Shown here piece after piece: positions 34,968-42,937 of a stretch of 64,000 nucleotides of DNA. The notes under the pieces are model-generated. The model did not search any database. It saw nothing but the letters and a program-made list of their open reading frames with translations, and was not told the DNA's origin. The stretch's first letter is position 1; each line of letters starts with the position of its first letter. This DNA comes from Streptomyces cinnamoneus (GTDB lineage: Bacteria; Actinomycetota; Actinomycetes; Streptomycetales; Streptomycetaceae). Position numbers and translations under genes: made by a program. The DNA lies in NCBI RefSeq assembly GCF_002939475.1, contig NZ_PKFQ01000001.1, positions 6,073,001-6,137,000 of the forward strand, written 5' to 3'.

Positions 34968-35945
34968 GTGACGGTTACGGAACCGGAACACCAGCTGACC
35001 GCTCTGCTTCCTCTTGACGCCCTGCTGACCGCGGACTCCCCGCGGACGGCAGGTGAAGACCCTCAGCACGTCCGGTCGCTGGCGCGGCTGGACGTGCCCC
35101 TGCCGCCCATCGTCGTGCACCGCGCCACCATGCGGGTCGTCGATGGCATGCACCGGCTGCGAGCCGCTCGTCTACGGGGGGATGAGCGGATCGCGGTCCG
35201 GTTCTTCGAAGGAACCGCGGAGGACGCCTTCGTCTACGCGGTCAGGGCGAACAACCAGCACGGCACGCCGCTCACCCAGGCGGACCGGTCGGCCGCCGCC
35301 GAGCGCATCATCCGTTCCCATCCGCAGTGGTCGGACCGGCTGATCGCCTCGGCGGTGGGGCTCGCCGCCAGCACCGTCGCCTCGCTGCGCCGCCGGGCCG
35401 CCGGCCGCGTCGGCCAGGTGACGGCACGGACGGGCCGGGACGGCCGTGTCCGCCCGCTCAACGCGGCGGAGGGCCGGCGCCGCGCCTGCGCGCTCATCGC
35501 CGCGAGACCCCAGGCGAGCCTCAGAGAGATCGCCGACGTCGCGGGCATAGCCGTGGGCACCGCGCGTGACGTCCGCATGCGTTTACGCAAGGGACAGGAC
35601 CCGGTGCCGAAGAAACTCCGCGACGACGAGATGCGCCAGCGCGCCGCCACCCAGCCCGCGCCCGTGCCCGCCCCCGCCGACCGGCCCGAGGGCGTGCCGC
35701 CCGCCGGCACGCCGAGCACCGAACCACCCCTGCCGAAGCTGCGCAAGGACCCCTCGCTCCGGTTCTCCGAGAGCGGGCGCACCCTGCTGCAACTGCTCAG
35801 CGTCCACGCGATGGGCGGTGAGCGCTGGCGCCGGCTCCTGGAGAGCGTGCCCGCGCACCGCCGCACGACGGTGGCCCAGGCCGCCCGGCACTGCGCCGAG
35901 TCGTGGCTGCGCTTCGCGATAGAGCTGGAGCGCCGCTCGGTCTGA
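34968..35945 (+). CDS. StrR-type ParB-domain pathway regulator with a TTA codon
   Basis: A 325-residue protein with an N-terminal ParB/sulfiredoxin-like domain (V-D-G-M-H-R-L-R-A-A, about 60-70) and two helix-turn-helix regions (about 105-150 and 165-205; A-G-I-A-V-G-T-A-R-D-V). This is the architecture of StrR/NovG-type cluster-specific activators. GTG 34968 follows AGGAGGGG. A TTA Leu codon at 35583-35585 suggests dependence on bldA tRNA. Its target is not obvious; the closest unknown cluster on the same strand starts at 40928. Confidence 0.82.
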   Translation: MTVTEPEHQLTALLPLDALLTADSPRTAGEDPQHVRSLARLDVPLPPIVVHRATMRVVDGMHRLRAARLRGDERIAVRFFEGTAEDAFVYAVRANNQHGTPLTQADRSAAAERIIRSHPQWSDRLIASAVGLAASTVASLRRRAAGRVGQVTARTGRDGRVRPLNAAEGRRRACALIAARPQASLREIADVAGIAVGTARDVRMRLRKGQDPVPKKLRDDEMRQRAATQPAPVPAPADRPEGVPPAGTPSTEPPLPKLRKDPSLRFSESGRTLLQLLSVHAMGGERWRRLLESVPAHRRTTVAQAARHCAESWLRFAIELERRSV

Positions 35946-36002
35946 AGCCCCGGCGCAGCCGGGGGCACGCCTGCCGGGCGTGACGGCGCGGACGCACCCC
36001 TC

Positions 36003-36111
36003 GGGGCTGTCCGATGGGCCGGCACGGGTCCTGCGGTTCCCCCCGGCCACCGCCGGGAGGTGCCCCAGCGCACACCGCATGACCGGCGCCGACCCCTCGG
36101 ACACCCCCTAG
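36003..36111. repeat. Long inverted-repeat element B, between convergent genes
   Basis: Arms ggggctgtccgatgggccgg (36003 on) and cgccgacccctcggacaccccctag (36088-36111) frame a central ccccggccaccgccgggagg palindrome. This is the same family as the element at 3534. The terminal ccccctag again supplies the minus-strand TAG stop, here of the ribokinase gene. Confidence 0.75.
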
Positions 36112-37034
36112 TCCAGCTCCTCCGCCGTCGGGTACGACGGCTGCGCGCCCGCGCGGGTCACGGACACCGCGCCGACCCGCACCGCGAAGCGTGCCGCGTC
36201 CGCCAGGTCCGCCCCGGCCGCCAGGCGGGTGGCCAGCGCACCCGTGAAGGCGTCCCCTGCGCCCGTCGTGTCGACCGCCGTGACCGCCACACCCGGCACG
36301 GCGACCGGATCGCCGGCCGCGTCGTCCAGGGCGAGCGCGCCCTGCGCACCCAGGGTGACCACCACCGACCGGGCGCCGCGTGCGCGCAGGGCCCGTGCCC
36401 AGTCGGCGGCGGTGCCCGCGTCCAGCCCCGACAGCCCACGGGCCTCGTGCTCGTTGACGACCAGCGGATCGGCCGCCTCCAGTAGGGCCGGGTCGAGCAC
36501 CTCGGGCACCGGTGAGGGGTTGAGCACCACCCGCGTGCCCGTCTCCCCGGCCACGGCGACCGCGGCCCGCACCGTCTCCGGCGGGATCTCCAACTGGAGT
36601 GAGACGACGGCCGACGCGGCGACGGCCGCGCGGGCGTCCGTGACGTCGCCGGGCAGCAGACGGGAGTTGGCGCCGGGGGAGACCACGATCGCGTTGTCCC
36701 CGTCCGGCCCGACGACGATCATCGCCGTGCCGGTGCGGGCGCCCCGCTCCACCAGCACGTGCCGCAGCTCCGTGCCCGCCTCGCGCTGGCCGTCCAGCAC
36801 CATCTCGCCGAACGCGTCGTCACCCACCTTCGCCAGCAAAGCCGTACGGGCTCCCAGGCGTGCCGCCGCCGCGGCCTGGTTGGCGCCCTTGCCGCCGGCG
36901 TTCTCGACCAGGTCCGTGCCCAGAACGGTCTCGCCGGGCCCCGGTCGCCGGTCAACGCGGACCGTCAGGTCGGCGTTCGCCGAGCCGATCACCAGCACGT
37001 CGTAGGTCCTCGCCCCGGTCGCGTCGTCGGTCAT
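36108..37034 (-). CDS. rbsK: Ribokinase (PfkB family sugar kinase)
   Basis: A 308-residue PfkB-family kinase with the N-terminal G-S-A-N-A-D and G-G-K-G-A-N-Q-A-A-A motif and the C-terminal catalytic D-T-T-G-A-G-D-A-F. Length and motifs fit ribokinase (ribose to ribose-5-phosphate with ATP). ATG 37034 follows GAGAGGGG. No ribose transporter is adjacent, so the sugar is inferred from sequence only. The stop codon lies in repeat element B. Confidence 0.88.
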   Translation of the reverse strand: MTDDATGARTYDVLVIGSANADLTVRVDRRPGPGETVLGTDLVENAGGKGANQAAAAARLGARTALLAKVGDDAFGEMVLDGQREAGTELRHVLVERGARTGTAMIVVGPDGDNAIVVSPGANSRLLPGDVTDARAAVAASAVVSLQLEIPPETVRAAVAVAGETGTRVVLNPSPVPEVLDPALLEAADPLVVNEHEARGLSGLDAGTAADWARALRARGARSVVVTLGAQGALALDDAAGDPVAVPGVAVTAVDTTGAGDAFTGALATRLAAGADLADAARFAVRVGAVSVTRAGAQPSYPTAEELD

Positions 37035-37479
37035 CCGTCGCCCCTCTCGCGTGTGCCTCTCCTCGGTCTTCCGCCGGTCCGGTGGTCCGCCGCGGGAGCG
37101 CGCCGCACGGGCCGCGAGAACGGCTCCGGTGTCAGCGGCGGGCCACGGCGGCGGCCGCGCTCCGGCCCCGTCGTCCCGGCCGCCCCGGCCGGTGCAAACG
37201 ATCTCACAGCCTCACGCCACCGCGGCGGCGCCGGTGTGACGTCCGGCAGGCCGACGCGACGCCGGCCCGTACTCCACTTCGCGCTCCGTAGCCACTCGTA
37301 CGCCTCGAGTCGCGGGAAGCGCCGCCCGGGGTCATGCTGGGACGACCGCGGCCGGAAACCGCACCGGCGGCCCGGCCCGCGGCGCCGGTCCGTTTGCGAG
37401 CGCGTCGCGAGGGCAGCTGCCCCCCCGGAAGGTGCTCCGGCCGGCAGGCACTCCTTGACGCACGAGCGAGGGGACAACT
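37035..37479. other. Divergent intergenic region without a gene
   Basis: 445 bases between ribokinase (leftward) and the sigma factor (rightward). Promoters for both are expected here, but no confident elements were found. Chance frames only. Confidence 0.4.
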
Positions 37480-38274
37480 GTGATCATGGCTGAGACGATG
37501 TTCCGCCCGCCTCCGTGCGACGCCGACCCGTTGGACACCGCGACCGCCTTCACCCGCCTCGCAGCCCTCCCCGAGGGGGCGGAGCGCGACAGGTTCCGGC
37601 AGGAAGTGATCGCCGCCTGGTTGCCGATGGCCGAGCGCATCAGCCTTCGCTACCGCAGATGCGGAGAGAGCCCCGCCGATCTCCGGCAGGTCGCCGCCCT
37701 GGCGCTGGTGCACGCCGTGGACCGCTTCGACCCGGGCCTGGGGTTCGCGTTCGAGTCCTTCGCCATCCCCACCATCAACGGGGAGCTGAAACGTCACGTC
37801 AGGGACCACGTCTGGTCGCTTCACATCCCGCGCAAGGACCAGGAGTTGCGGGCGGCCGTCCGCGCCGCGCGCACCAGGCTGGAGCAGCGGGACGCCGGCG
37901 CGAGCGTCACCCCAGCGGAGCTGGCCGCGGAGACGGGGCTGTCCGAGGAGGAGGTCCGGCGCGGCCTCCACGCCGACGGGGTGCACCACACGCTCTCCCT
38001 CGACCACCCCGTCTCGGGGGCCGAGGAGCTTCCGCTGTCCGACACGCTCGGCCTGGCCGACCGCGCGCTGGAGCTCGTCGTCGACCGGCAGTCCCTCAAG
38101 CCGCTGCTGGACGCGCTGTCCGAGCGCGAGCGCTACGTCCTGTACTGGCGGTTCTTCGGCAACCTCACGCAGAAGCAGATCGGGGCGCGCCTCGGCGTAT
38201 CGCAGATGCAGATCTCCCGCATCCTCAGCCGCACGTGCGCGCGTCTGCGCCAGCAGCTGCTCGCGGCGGCGTGA
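37480..38274 (+). CDS. SigB/SigF-type RNA polymerase sigma factor
   Basis: A 264-residue sigma factor of the SigB/SigF/WhiG class, with region 2 (Y-R-R-C-G-E-S-P-A-D-L-R-Q-V-A, then F-E-S-F-A-I-P-T-I-N-G-E-L-K-R), region 3 (T-P-A-E-L-A-A-E-T-G) and the region 4 helix-turn-helix (T-Q-K-Q-I-G-A-R-L-G-V-S-Q-M-Q-I-S-R). These act in stress response or development. The start is GTG 37480 (or ATG 37486); no strong ribosome-binding site. No anti-sigma gene is adjacent, though a RsbW-type kinase and a PP2C phosphatase lie 5-8 kb upstream. Confidence 0.92.
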   Translation: MIMAETMFRPPPCDADPLDTATAFTRLAALPEGAERDRFRQEVIAAWLPMAERISLRYRRCGESPADLRQVAALALVHAVDRFDPGLGFAFESFAIPTINGELKRHVRDHVWSLHIPRKDQELRAAVRAARTRLEQRDAGASVTPAELAAETGLSEEEVRRGLHADGVHHTLSLDHPVSGAEELPLSDTLGLADRALELVVDRQSLKPLLDALSERERYVLYWRFFGNLTQKQIGARLGVSQMQISRILSRTCARLRQQLLAAA

Positions 38275-38359
38275 AGGGCCCCGCCGTCCGCCCCCCCTCC
38301 GTCCTTCCTCCCCGAGACCCACTCCCGTGGGCTCCCCGACCGACCCCAGGCAGGCGATC

Positions 38360-38560
38360 ATGGCGTCGCACCACTCACACCTCACCCCGGATCTGCCACC
38401 GATCATCGAGGTGCCCGATCTGCCCGGCGCCCAGCACCCGTCGCGGTCGGCCCGCGACGACTCCGACGCCGAGCCGGTGACCTCGTCCCCACACGCCAGT
38501 GGCGCCCATCAGGAGGTAGATGGGCGCCACAAACACGCGGGAGAGGGATCCGGCGGCTGA
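38360..38560 (+). CDS. Possible small His/Pro/Asp-rich protein
   Basis: A 66-codon frame from ATG 38360 (77 from GTG 38327), just after the sigma factor gene. The product would be hydrophilic, rich in His, Pro, Ser and Asp (for example L-P-P-I-I-E-V-P-D-L-P-G), with no recognised family and no good ribosome-binding site. A strong hairpin lies within its 3' part, so the stretch may simply be the sigma factor's trailer. Confidence 0.3.
   Translation: MASHHSHLTPDLPPIIEVPDLPGAQHPSRSARDDSDAEPVTSSPHASGAHQEVDGRHKHAGEGSGG
38500..38529 (+). terminator. Hairpin after the sigma factor gene
   Basis: Perfect 10-bp stem tggcgcccat/atgggcgcca with a 10-base loop. Probable terminator for the rightward transcript. 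Confidence 0.65.
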
Positions 38561-38624
38561 CTGTGACCCGCTCCCACGCGGTGCGCGCAGTCCGGCTGTG
38601 ACGCGCGCCGTCAGAGGGGCGTGA

Positions 38625-38864
38625 TCAGTCGTTCACGCAGGTGTTGCCGAAGGTCGGGTTCAGCAGGGCGATGATGTCAATCGTGTTCCCGCAGAGGTTG
38701 ATCGGTACGTGGAGCGGGATCTGGATGACGTTCCCGGAGACTACGCCGGGGGAGCCCACAGCCGCACCCTGCGCGCCGGAGTCGGCGGAGGCGACACCGG
38801 CGACACCGGAAACGACGGTGCCGACGGCGGCAGTCAGGACGGCTGCCTTGGCGATACGCGACAT
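38625..38864 (-). CDS. Short chaplin (aerial hypha surface protein)
   Basis: A 79-residue preprotein with a signal peptide (cleavage expected after A-S-A, residue 27) and one chaplin domain: G-A-A-V-G-S-P-G-V-V-S-G-N-V-I-Q-I-P, then N-L-C-G-N-T-I-D-I-I and F-G-N-T-C-V-N-D. Two Cys (58 and 76) can form the conserved disulphide. It is closest in layout to ChpH-type short chaplins, which assemble into amyloid-like fibrils that lower surface tension for aerial growth. ATG 38864 follows GAAAGG; a TTG two codons upstream is unlikely. It faces leftward, away from the SDR gene. Confidence 0.95.
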   Translation of the reverse strand: MSRIAKAAVLTAAVGTVVSGVAGVASADSGAQGAAVGSPGVVSGNVIQIPLHVPINLCGNTIDIIALLNPTFGNTCVND

Positions 38865-39195
38865 GGTCAAACCTTTCTAAGGGGTGTTGAGAGGCAATTG
38901 TGGCCGCCGTTTCGTATGGACTTGGCCGAATAGGGGGCTGACCGGGCGTAATTAACCCAGAAAGGCCAATAAGTCGGATGTGATGCCCGGGGTTTGAGGG
39001 TCACGGATCGCCACATGTGGGCCGAGTGGGAGGTGGTGTGGCCCGCGGAAGTGGTCATGATCGCCCGCCTCGCCCGCCGGCCGCCCGAGGGTGATCCCTT
39101 CGCGCGCCCGCGTTCGGGTTTGGCGCTGCCCTGCCCGCGTACGTACAGTTTCCTGGACGATTAATCGAACAAGCGGACTGGAAACGACAGCGGTC
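38865..39195. promoter_or_regulatory. Divergent control region of chaplin and SDR genes
   Basis: 331 bases with no gene. A 10-bp AT-rich palindrome cgattaatcg (39159-39168) lies 27 bases before the SDR start and may be part of its promoter or an operator. Chaplin promoter elements were not identified with confidence. Confidence 0.45.
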
Positions 39196-40677
39196 ATGAC
39201 CGTCACTGAAGAGAACCGCGACGGTGCAGGCCACCCGTCGGACACTCCTGGCATAGCCCCCGAGCGCATGGCGATCCTCCTGAGCGTGCTCGAGGAGCTC
39301 GACACCCTCCCCGTCGACCACCCCGACGCGATCGCGGTGCGGCGCGCCACCTCCGGCGTCTACCGCACGGTGAAGCAGCGCCGCCGGCAGGAGCGGCGGG
39401 CCGCCAAGACCGCCCACGACCGCTCCGTGACGGAGGCCACGGCCACCGGGTCCGCCGAGCGGATCGACGACGAGACCCAGGGGCTCCTGCCCAGCTCCTC
39501 GGTCCTCGGCGAGATCGCGGGCATCCTCGAGCGCCCCCGCTCCTGCTACATCTGCAAGAGCCGCTACGTCGAGGTCGACGCCTTCTACCACCAGCTCTGC
39601 CGGGACTGCGCCGCCGAGAACCGGATGCGCCGCGACGCGAGCGCCGACCTCACCGGGCGCCGGGCCCTGCTCACCGGCGGCCGGGCCAAGATCGGCATGT
39701 ACATCGCGCTGCGCCTGCTGCGTGACGGAGCCCACACCACCATCACCACCCGCTTCCCCAACGACGCCATCCGGCGTTTCAAGGCGATGCCGGACAGTGA
39801 CCAGTGGATCCACCGGCTCAAGGTCGTCGGCATCGACCTGCGCGACCCGGCGCAGGTCGTCGCGCTCGCCGACTCCGTCGCGGCCGAGGGCCCGCTCGAC
39901 ATCCTGATCAACAACGCGGCCCAGACGGTCCGCCGCTCCCCGCGCGCCTACAGCGAGCTGGTCGCCGCCGAGTCCGCCCCGCTGCCGGCCGGTGAGCTGC
40001 CGGCCGCGCAGGTGATCGGCGCCTTCGGCAGCGGCGCGGTGGACGCCGTCGCCGCGCTGCCGTCGGCGGGCGGCGAGGGTCTGAGCGCCCAGGACGTCAC
40101 CGACCTGGCGCTGGTCAGCGGCTCCGCCTCGCTCGCCCGCATCGAAGCCGGCACGGCCATCGACGCCGGCGGCCTCGTCCCGGACCTGGACGCCACGAAC
40201 AGCTGGATCCAGACGGTCTCCGAGGTCGACCCCGTCGAGCTCCTCGAAGTGCAGCTGTGCAACTCCACGGCGCCCTTCATCCTGATCAGCCGGCTGCGCC
40301 CGGCGATGGCCGCGGCCGCCGCCCGCCGCAAGTACGTGGTGAACGTCTCCGCCATGGAGGGCGTCTTCAGCCGCGGCTACAAGGGCGCGGGCCACCCGCA
40401 CACGAACATGGCCAAGGCCGCCCTGAACATGCTCACGCGCACCAGCGCGCAGGAGATGCTCGAAAGCGACGGCATCCTGATGACCGCCGTCGACACCGGC
40501 TGGATCACGGACGAGCGCCCCCACCCGGACAAGGTGCGCCTCGCCGAGGCCGGCTTCCACGCCCCCCTCGACCTCGTCGACGGCGCGGCCCGGGTGTACG
40601 ACCCGATCGTGCGCGGCGAGCAGGGCGAGGACCTCTACGGCTGCTTCCTGAAGGACTACCGCAAGTCCGACTGGTAG
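39196..40677 (+). CDS. Short-chain dehydrogenase with N-terminal CxxC/CxxC segment
   Basis: A 493-residue protein, far longer than a typical 250-residue SDR. The first 150 residues include a putative zinc site, S-C-Y-I-C with L-C-R-D-C-A about 18 residues later. The SDR domain starts at about 155 with T-G-G-R-A-K-I-G in place of T-G-x-x-x-G-x-G, has I-N-N-A-A-Q-T, and an insertion of about 100 residues. The catalytic Y-x-x-x-K is atypical: the Lys is present in H-T-N-M-A-K-A-A-L but the position four before it is Thr, so the Tyr may be displaced to the nearby G-Y-K-G. Substrate unknown. The start is ATG 39196; a hairpin terminator follows. Confidence 0.8.
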   Translation: MTVTEENRDGAGHPSDTPGIAPERMAILLSVLEELDTLPVDHPDAIAVRRATSGVYRTVKQRRRQERRAAKTAHDRSVTEATATGSAERIDDETQGLLPSSSVLGEIAGILERPRSCYICKSRYVEVDAFYHQLCRDCAAENRMRRDASADLTGRRALLTGGRAKIGMYIALRLLRDGAHTTITTRFPNDAIRRFKAMPDSDQWIHRLKVVGIDLRDPAQVVALADSVAAEGPLDILINNAAQTVRRSPRAYSELVAAESAPLPAGELPAAQVIGAFGSGAVDAVAALPSAGGEGLSAQDVTDLALVSGSASLARIEAGTAIDAGGLVPDLDATNSWIQTVSEVDPVELLEVQLCNSTAPFILISRLRPAMAAAAARRKYVVNVSAMEGVFSRGYKGAGHPHTNMAKAALNMLTRTSAQEMLESDGILMTAVDTGWITDERPHPDKVRLAEAGFHAPLDLVDGAARVYDPIVRGEQGEDLYGCFLKDYRKSDW

Positions 40678-40685
40678 GCCTTCCA

Positions 40686-40716
40686 CCGGGCCCGCGGGGG
40701 AGTGCCGCGGGCCCGG
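40686..40716 (+). terminator. Terminator after the SDR gene
   Basis: Perfect 12-bp stem ccgggcccgcgg/ccgcgggcccgg with a 7-base loop, 9 bases after the SDR stop. It separates that gene from the operon starting at 40928. Confidence 0.85.
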
Positions 40717-40927
40717 CGTCCATTTCCGCCCGCCTTTGTATTCGCCGCTCTGGCAGTTCTTAAGCGGAATCGGAATTCCCTGTTCCCGAGAATTGACCTT
40801 GCATCAGCTGTGACGTGCAGGTACCGTCGATTGCCGAACAAATGTTGCGCAGTCGTTCAGGTGTTGACACGTCCACATTCTCTGACCGTCCTGCGCCGCA
40901 TTCCTAGCGAGAGCGGTCATCATTCCA

Positions 40928-42091
40928 GTGCAGCCGATTCCCTTATCAGCTCGGGACCATGCCGCTGAGGGTGCGCGACCGGGCAGGCGCCGGGTGCTCT
41001 TCGCGCCCGTCCCCATCACTCCGACCAAGCCGTTGACGCCCAGTCACATCAAGGGCCTGCTGTGGGCGGACGTCATCAGCCGCGCGACCGCGGTGCTGGC
41101 CGACGTCGACCACCTCCACAGCCACACCGTCGCCGTGGCCAATGCCCAGACGCTGGGCTTCTGGGCCCACCTCGACGCCCACCACCCGGGCCTGGACTTC
41201 TCCGGCCTCGACGAGGAGCACATCGGCTCCCTCTACGTGGAGTTCCAGCGCCGGCGCGACGGCGGCGCCTTCGGTGACCTGTCGGCCTACCACGAAGCCG
41301 TCGCGCGCGACGGCTGGCTCCATCCGGCGAGCTCCCGCGTCCTCGACCTGTGGACCCGGCGGTGGGCCGAGCTCGGCATGAGGGATCCCGGCCTGACCGC
41401 CCGCCGCCCGCCTCCGGCCACGGCCGACGAGGTCCTGGACCTCCTCGCCCGCCGCGGACTGTGCATCGACCACCGCCCCTCGGGGGGACCGGTGTACCTG
41501 GACGCCACGCGTCACGGCCTGCCCCTGCGGCAGATCATGAGCGCCGGCCGCCACGCCAACTACCTCCTCGGTCTCCTGCGCGAGCTGGCCCCGCTCGTCG
41601 GCTCGTACGACTCCGTGGTGCTCGCCTGCGACCGGGAGGCCGTCCCCGACTACACCCTGCTGGCCAAGGTCCTCACCGACCTGGGCGCAGCGGTGACGCT
41701 GGTCGGGATAGGCCGGGTGCGGCTCGGTGGCGACCTGAAGTCCAGCAGGCACGGCGGCTGGGAAGGGCGTACGGCCGCGCACCTCGCGGAGGAATTCCTT
41801 CCGCGCGTCGGCCCCGCCATCTACCGCCTGGGTGTGCGCCTCTACTACATCGCCGTGCTCGGACAGGGCGACCGCGAGCCGTTCCGGCCGCAGTTGCTGT
41901 GGCGCTGCATGGCCCGGGCCAAACGGCTGCTGGACCGCCCGGCCACGGGGACCGGGGCGGACCTGCCGGAGTTCCTGGCCCGCCACGCGCGTCCGCACCC
42001 CCATGTCGACCCGTACCGGCTCACGACCGCCCTGCTGACCCGCAATCGGCCGGCCCCCGGGCGGGAGTTGCTGGAGAAGGTGCTCATCTGA
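40928..42091 (+). CDS. Unrecognised protein with faint class I aminoacyl-tRNA synthetase-like features
   Basis: A 387-residue protein I cannot assign. Near the N-terminus, P-I-T-P-T-K-P-L-T-P-S-H-I-K-G-L-L-W-A-D-V is reminiscent of the P-x-x-H-I-G-H-x-x-x-A-D-V region of class I aminoacyl-tRNA synthetases; further on, L-K-S-S-R-H-G-G-W recalls the K-M-S-K-S/K-L-S-K-R-H-G loop. Between them V-V-L-A-C-D-R-E-A-V-P-D-Y resembles a nucleotide-binding strand. A nucleotidyl-transfer or aminoacyl-activating role is therefore possible but weakly supported. Residue 6 is a TTA Leu codon (40943-40945), implying bldA control. The upstream 150 bases are AT-rich for this genome. It is the first gene of an operon (next ATG directly follows its TGA). 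Confidence 0.5.
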   Translation: MQPIPLSARDHAAEGARPGRRRVLFAPVPITPTKPLTPSHIKGLLWADVISRATAVLADVDHLHSHTVAVANAQTLGFWAHLDAHHPGLDFSGLDEEHIGSLYVEFQRRRDGGAFGDLSAYHEAVARDGWLHPASSRVLDLWTRRWAELGMRDPGLTARRPPPATADEVLDLLARRGLCIDHRPSGGPVYLDATRHGLPLRQIMSAGRHANYLLGLLRELAPLVGSYDSVVLACDREAVPDYTLLAKVLTDLGAAVTLVGIGRVRLGGDLKSSRHGGWEGRTAAHLAEEFLPRVGPAIYRLGVRLYYIAVLGQGDREPFRPQLLWRCMARAKRLLDRPATGTGADLPEFLARHARPHPHVDPYRLTTALLTRNRPAPGRELLEKVLI

Positions 42092-42778
42092 ATGTCGCCG
42101 TTAGAGGAATCAGGTTTCACGCAAGAGGAATTAGCGCGCGCACATGCCGTACGCATGTGCGCCACGGGGTCCGGCGGGGGAGTGGCGGCGATCGCCGTGC
42201 TGCACGAGGTCGTCCCGGAGGAATTCGCCTCGTCCGTCCTGGAATTCACCGCGGCGCTCAGCGAGGAGGAGCGCCGCTGCTGGCTCGGCGAACACACCCG
42301 CACCCGCTACCTCGTCGGTAACCCCGCCAATCTGGCCGGACGCCTGCCGCCCACCACCGCGCACCGCGACGGCCGCGTCGCCTGGTACCGCGAGGACCCC
42401 CGGACCGGCCACCGGGAACTGCGGCTGCTGCTGCGGGCCCTGCGCGGCGAACTGCCGGCGGACCCGCCTCCGTACGTCCTCCACGTCCCCCGCGGCCTCC
42501 CCGAGCCCGACCGGGCGCGGAGCCCCCGCTCGTGGCGGATCACGGTGGACGTGCGGGACCTGACCCTGCCCGGCTACCTCGTGCACCTCGGGCACACCCT
42601 GTCCGAACCGGCGATCACCGGGGTGCTGCGGGCCGGCGACCGGATCGCCGTCCACCACACCCGTCGGCTCACGCCACCCGCCGGCGGCCACGCCTACCTG
42701 CGGGTGCACCGCGACACCGACGACCCCCGCCGCCTGCGCGCCTACGCCGTCCTGGCCGACGAGAGCGCCCATGACTGA
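42092..42778 (+). CDS. Hypothetical protein with two N-terminal TTA codons
   Basis: A 228-residue protein of no recognised family. It starts immediately after the preceding stop codon, so translation is coupled. Leu4 (42101-42103) and Leu14 (42131-42133) are encoded by TTA, an unusual double use that makes translation strongly dependent on the bldA tRNA. The first 60 bases are clearly less GC-rich than the rest. The C-terminal half has alternating hydrophobic residues (for example W-R-I-T-V-D-V-R-D-L-T-L) suggesting beta strands. Its position between the synthetase-like gene and the GH3 gene suggests a role in the same pathway. Confidence 0.6.
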   Translation: MSPLEESGFTQEELARAHAVRMCATGSGGGVAAIAVLHEVVPEEFASSVLEFTAALSEEERRCWLGEHTRTRYLVGNPANLAGRLPPTTAHRDGRVAWYREDPRTGHRELRLLLRALRGELPADPPPYVLHVPRGLPEPDRARSPRSWRITVDVRDLTLPGYLVHLGHTLSEPAITGVLRAGDRIAVHHTRRLTPPAGGHAYLRVHRDTDDPRRLRAYAVLADESAHD

Positions 42779-42935
42779 CCTCCTCGCCCTCCCGGCCGGT
42801 GACGACCGCTCCCTCCGGCCGGGCCCGCGCGACGGCCTCGCCGACCCGGCGCGTCACCTTCTCATCGAACACGCTCCGGCGCAGCGGGACGTGGTCGCCA
42901 CGGTGACCGCCGTTGCCCGGGCGGTCAAGGAGTGA
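42771..42935 (+). CDS. Small 54-residue protein of the same operon
   Basis: ATG 42771 overlaps the end of the previous gene by 8 bases and the stop TGA is 2 bases before the next ATG, so it fits exactly into the operon. The peptide is 54 residues: a Pro/Arg/Asp-rich front half and a helical end (R-D-V-V-A-T-V-T-A-V-A-R-A-V). Codon use is GC-rich at third positions. It may be a small carrier-like or accessory protein, but no Ser/Asp-Ser-Leu attachment motif is present, and it may not be a real gene. Confidence 0.5.
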   Translation: MTDLLALPAGDDRSLRPGPRDGLADPARHLLIEHAPAQRDVVATVTAVARAVKE

Positions 42936-42937
42936 CC

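Noticed and set aside
34891..35010. Short leader-peptide frame starting at ATG 34891
   Set aside because: The GGAGG lies only two bases from the ATG and the frame runs into the start of the StrR-type gene out of frame; no sign of real coding.
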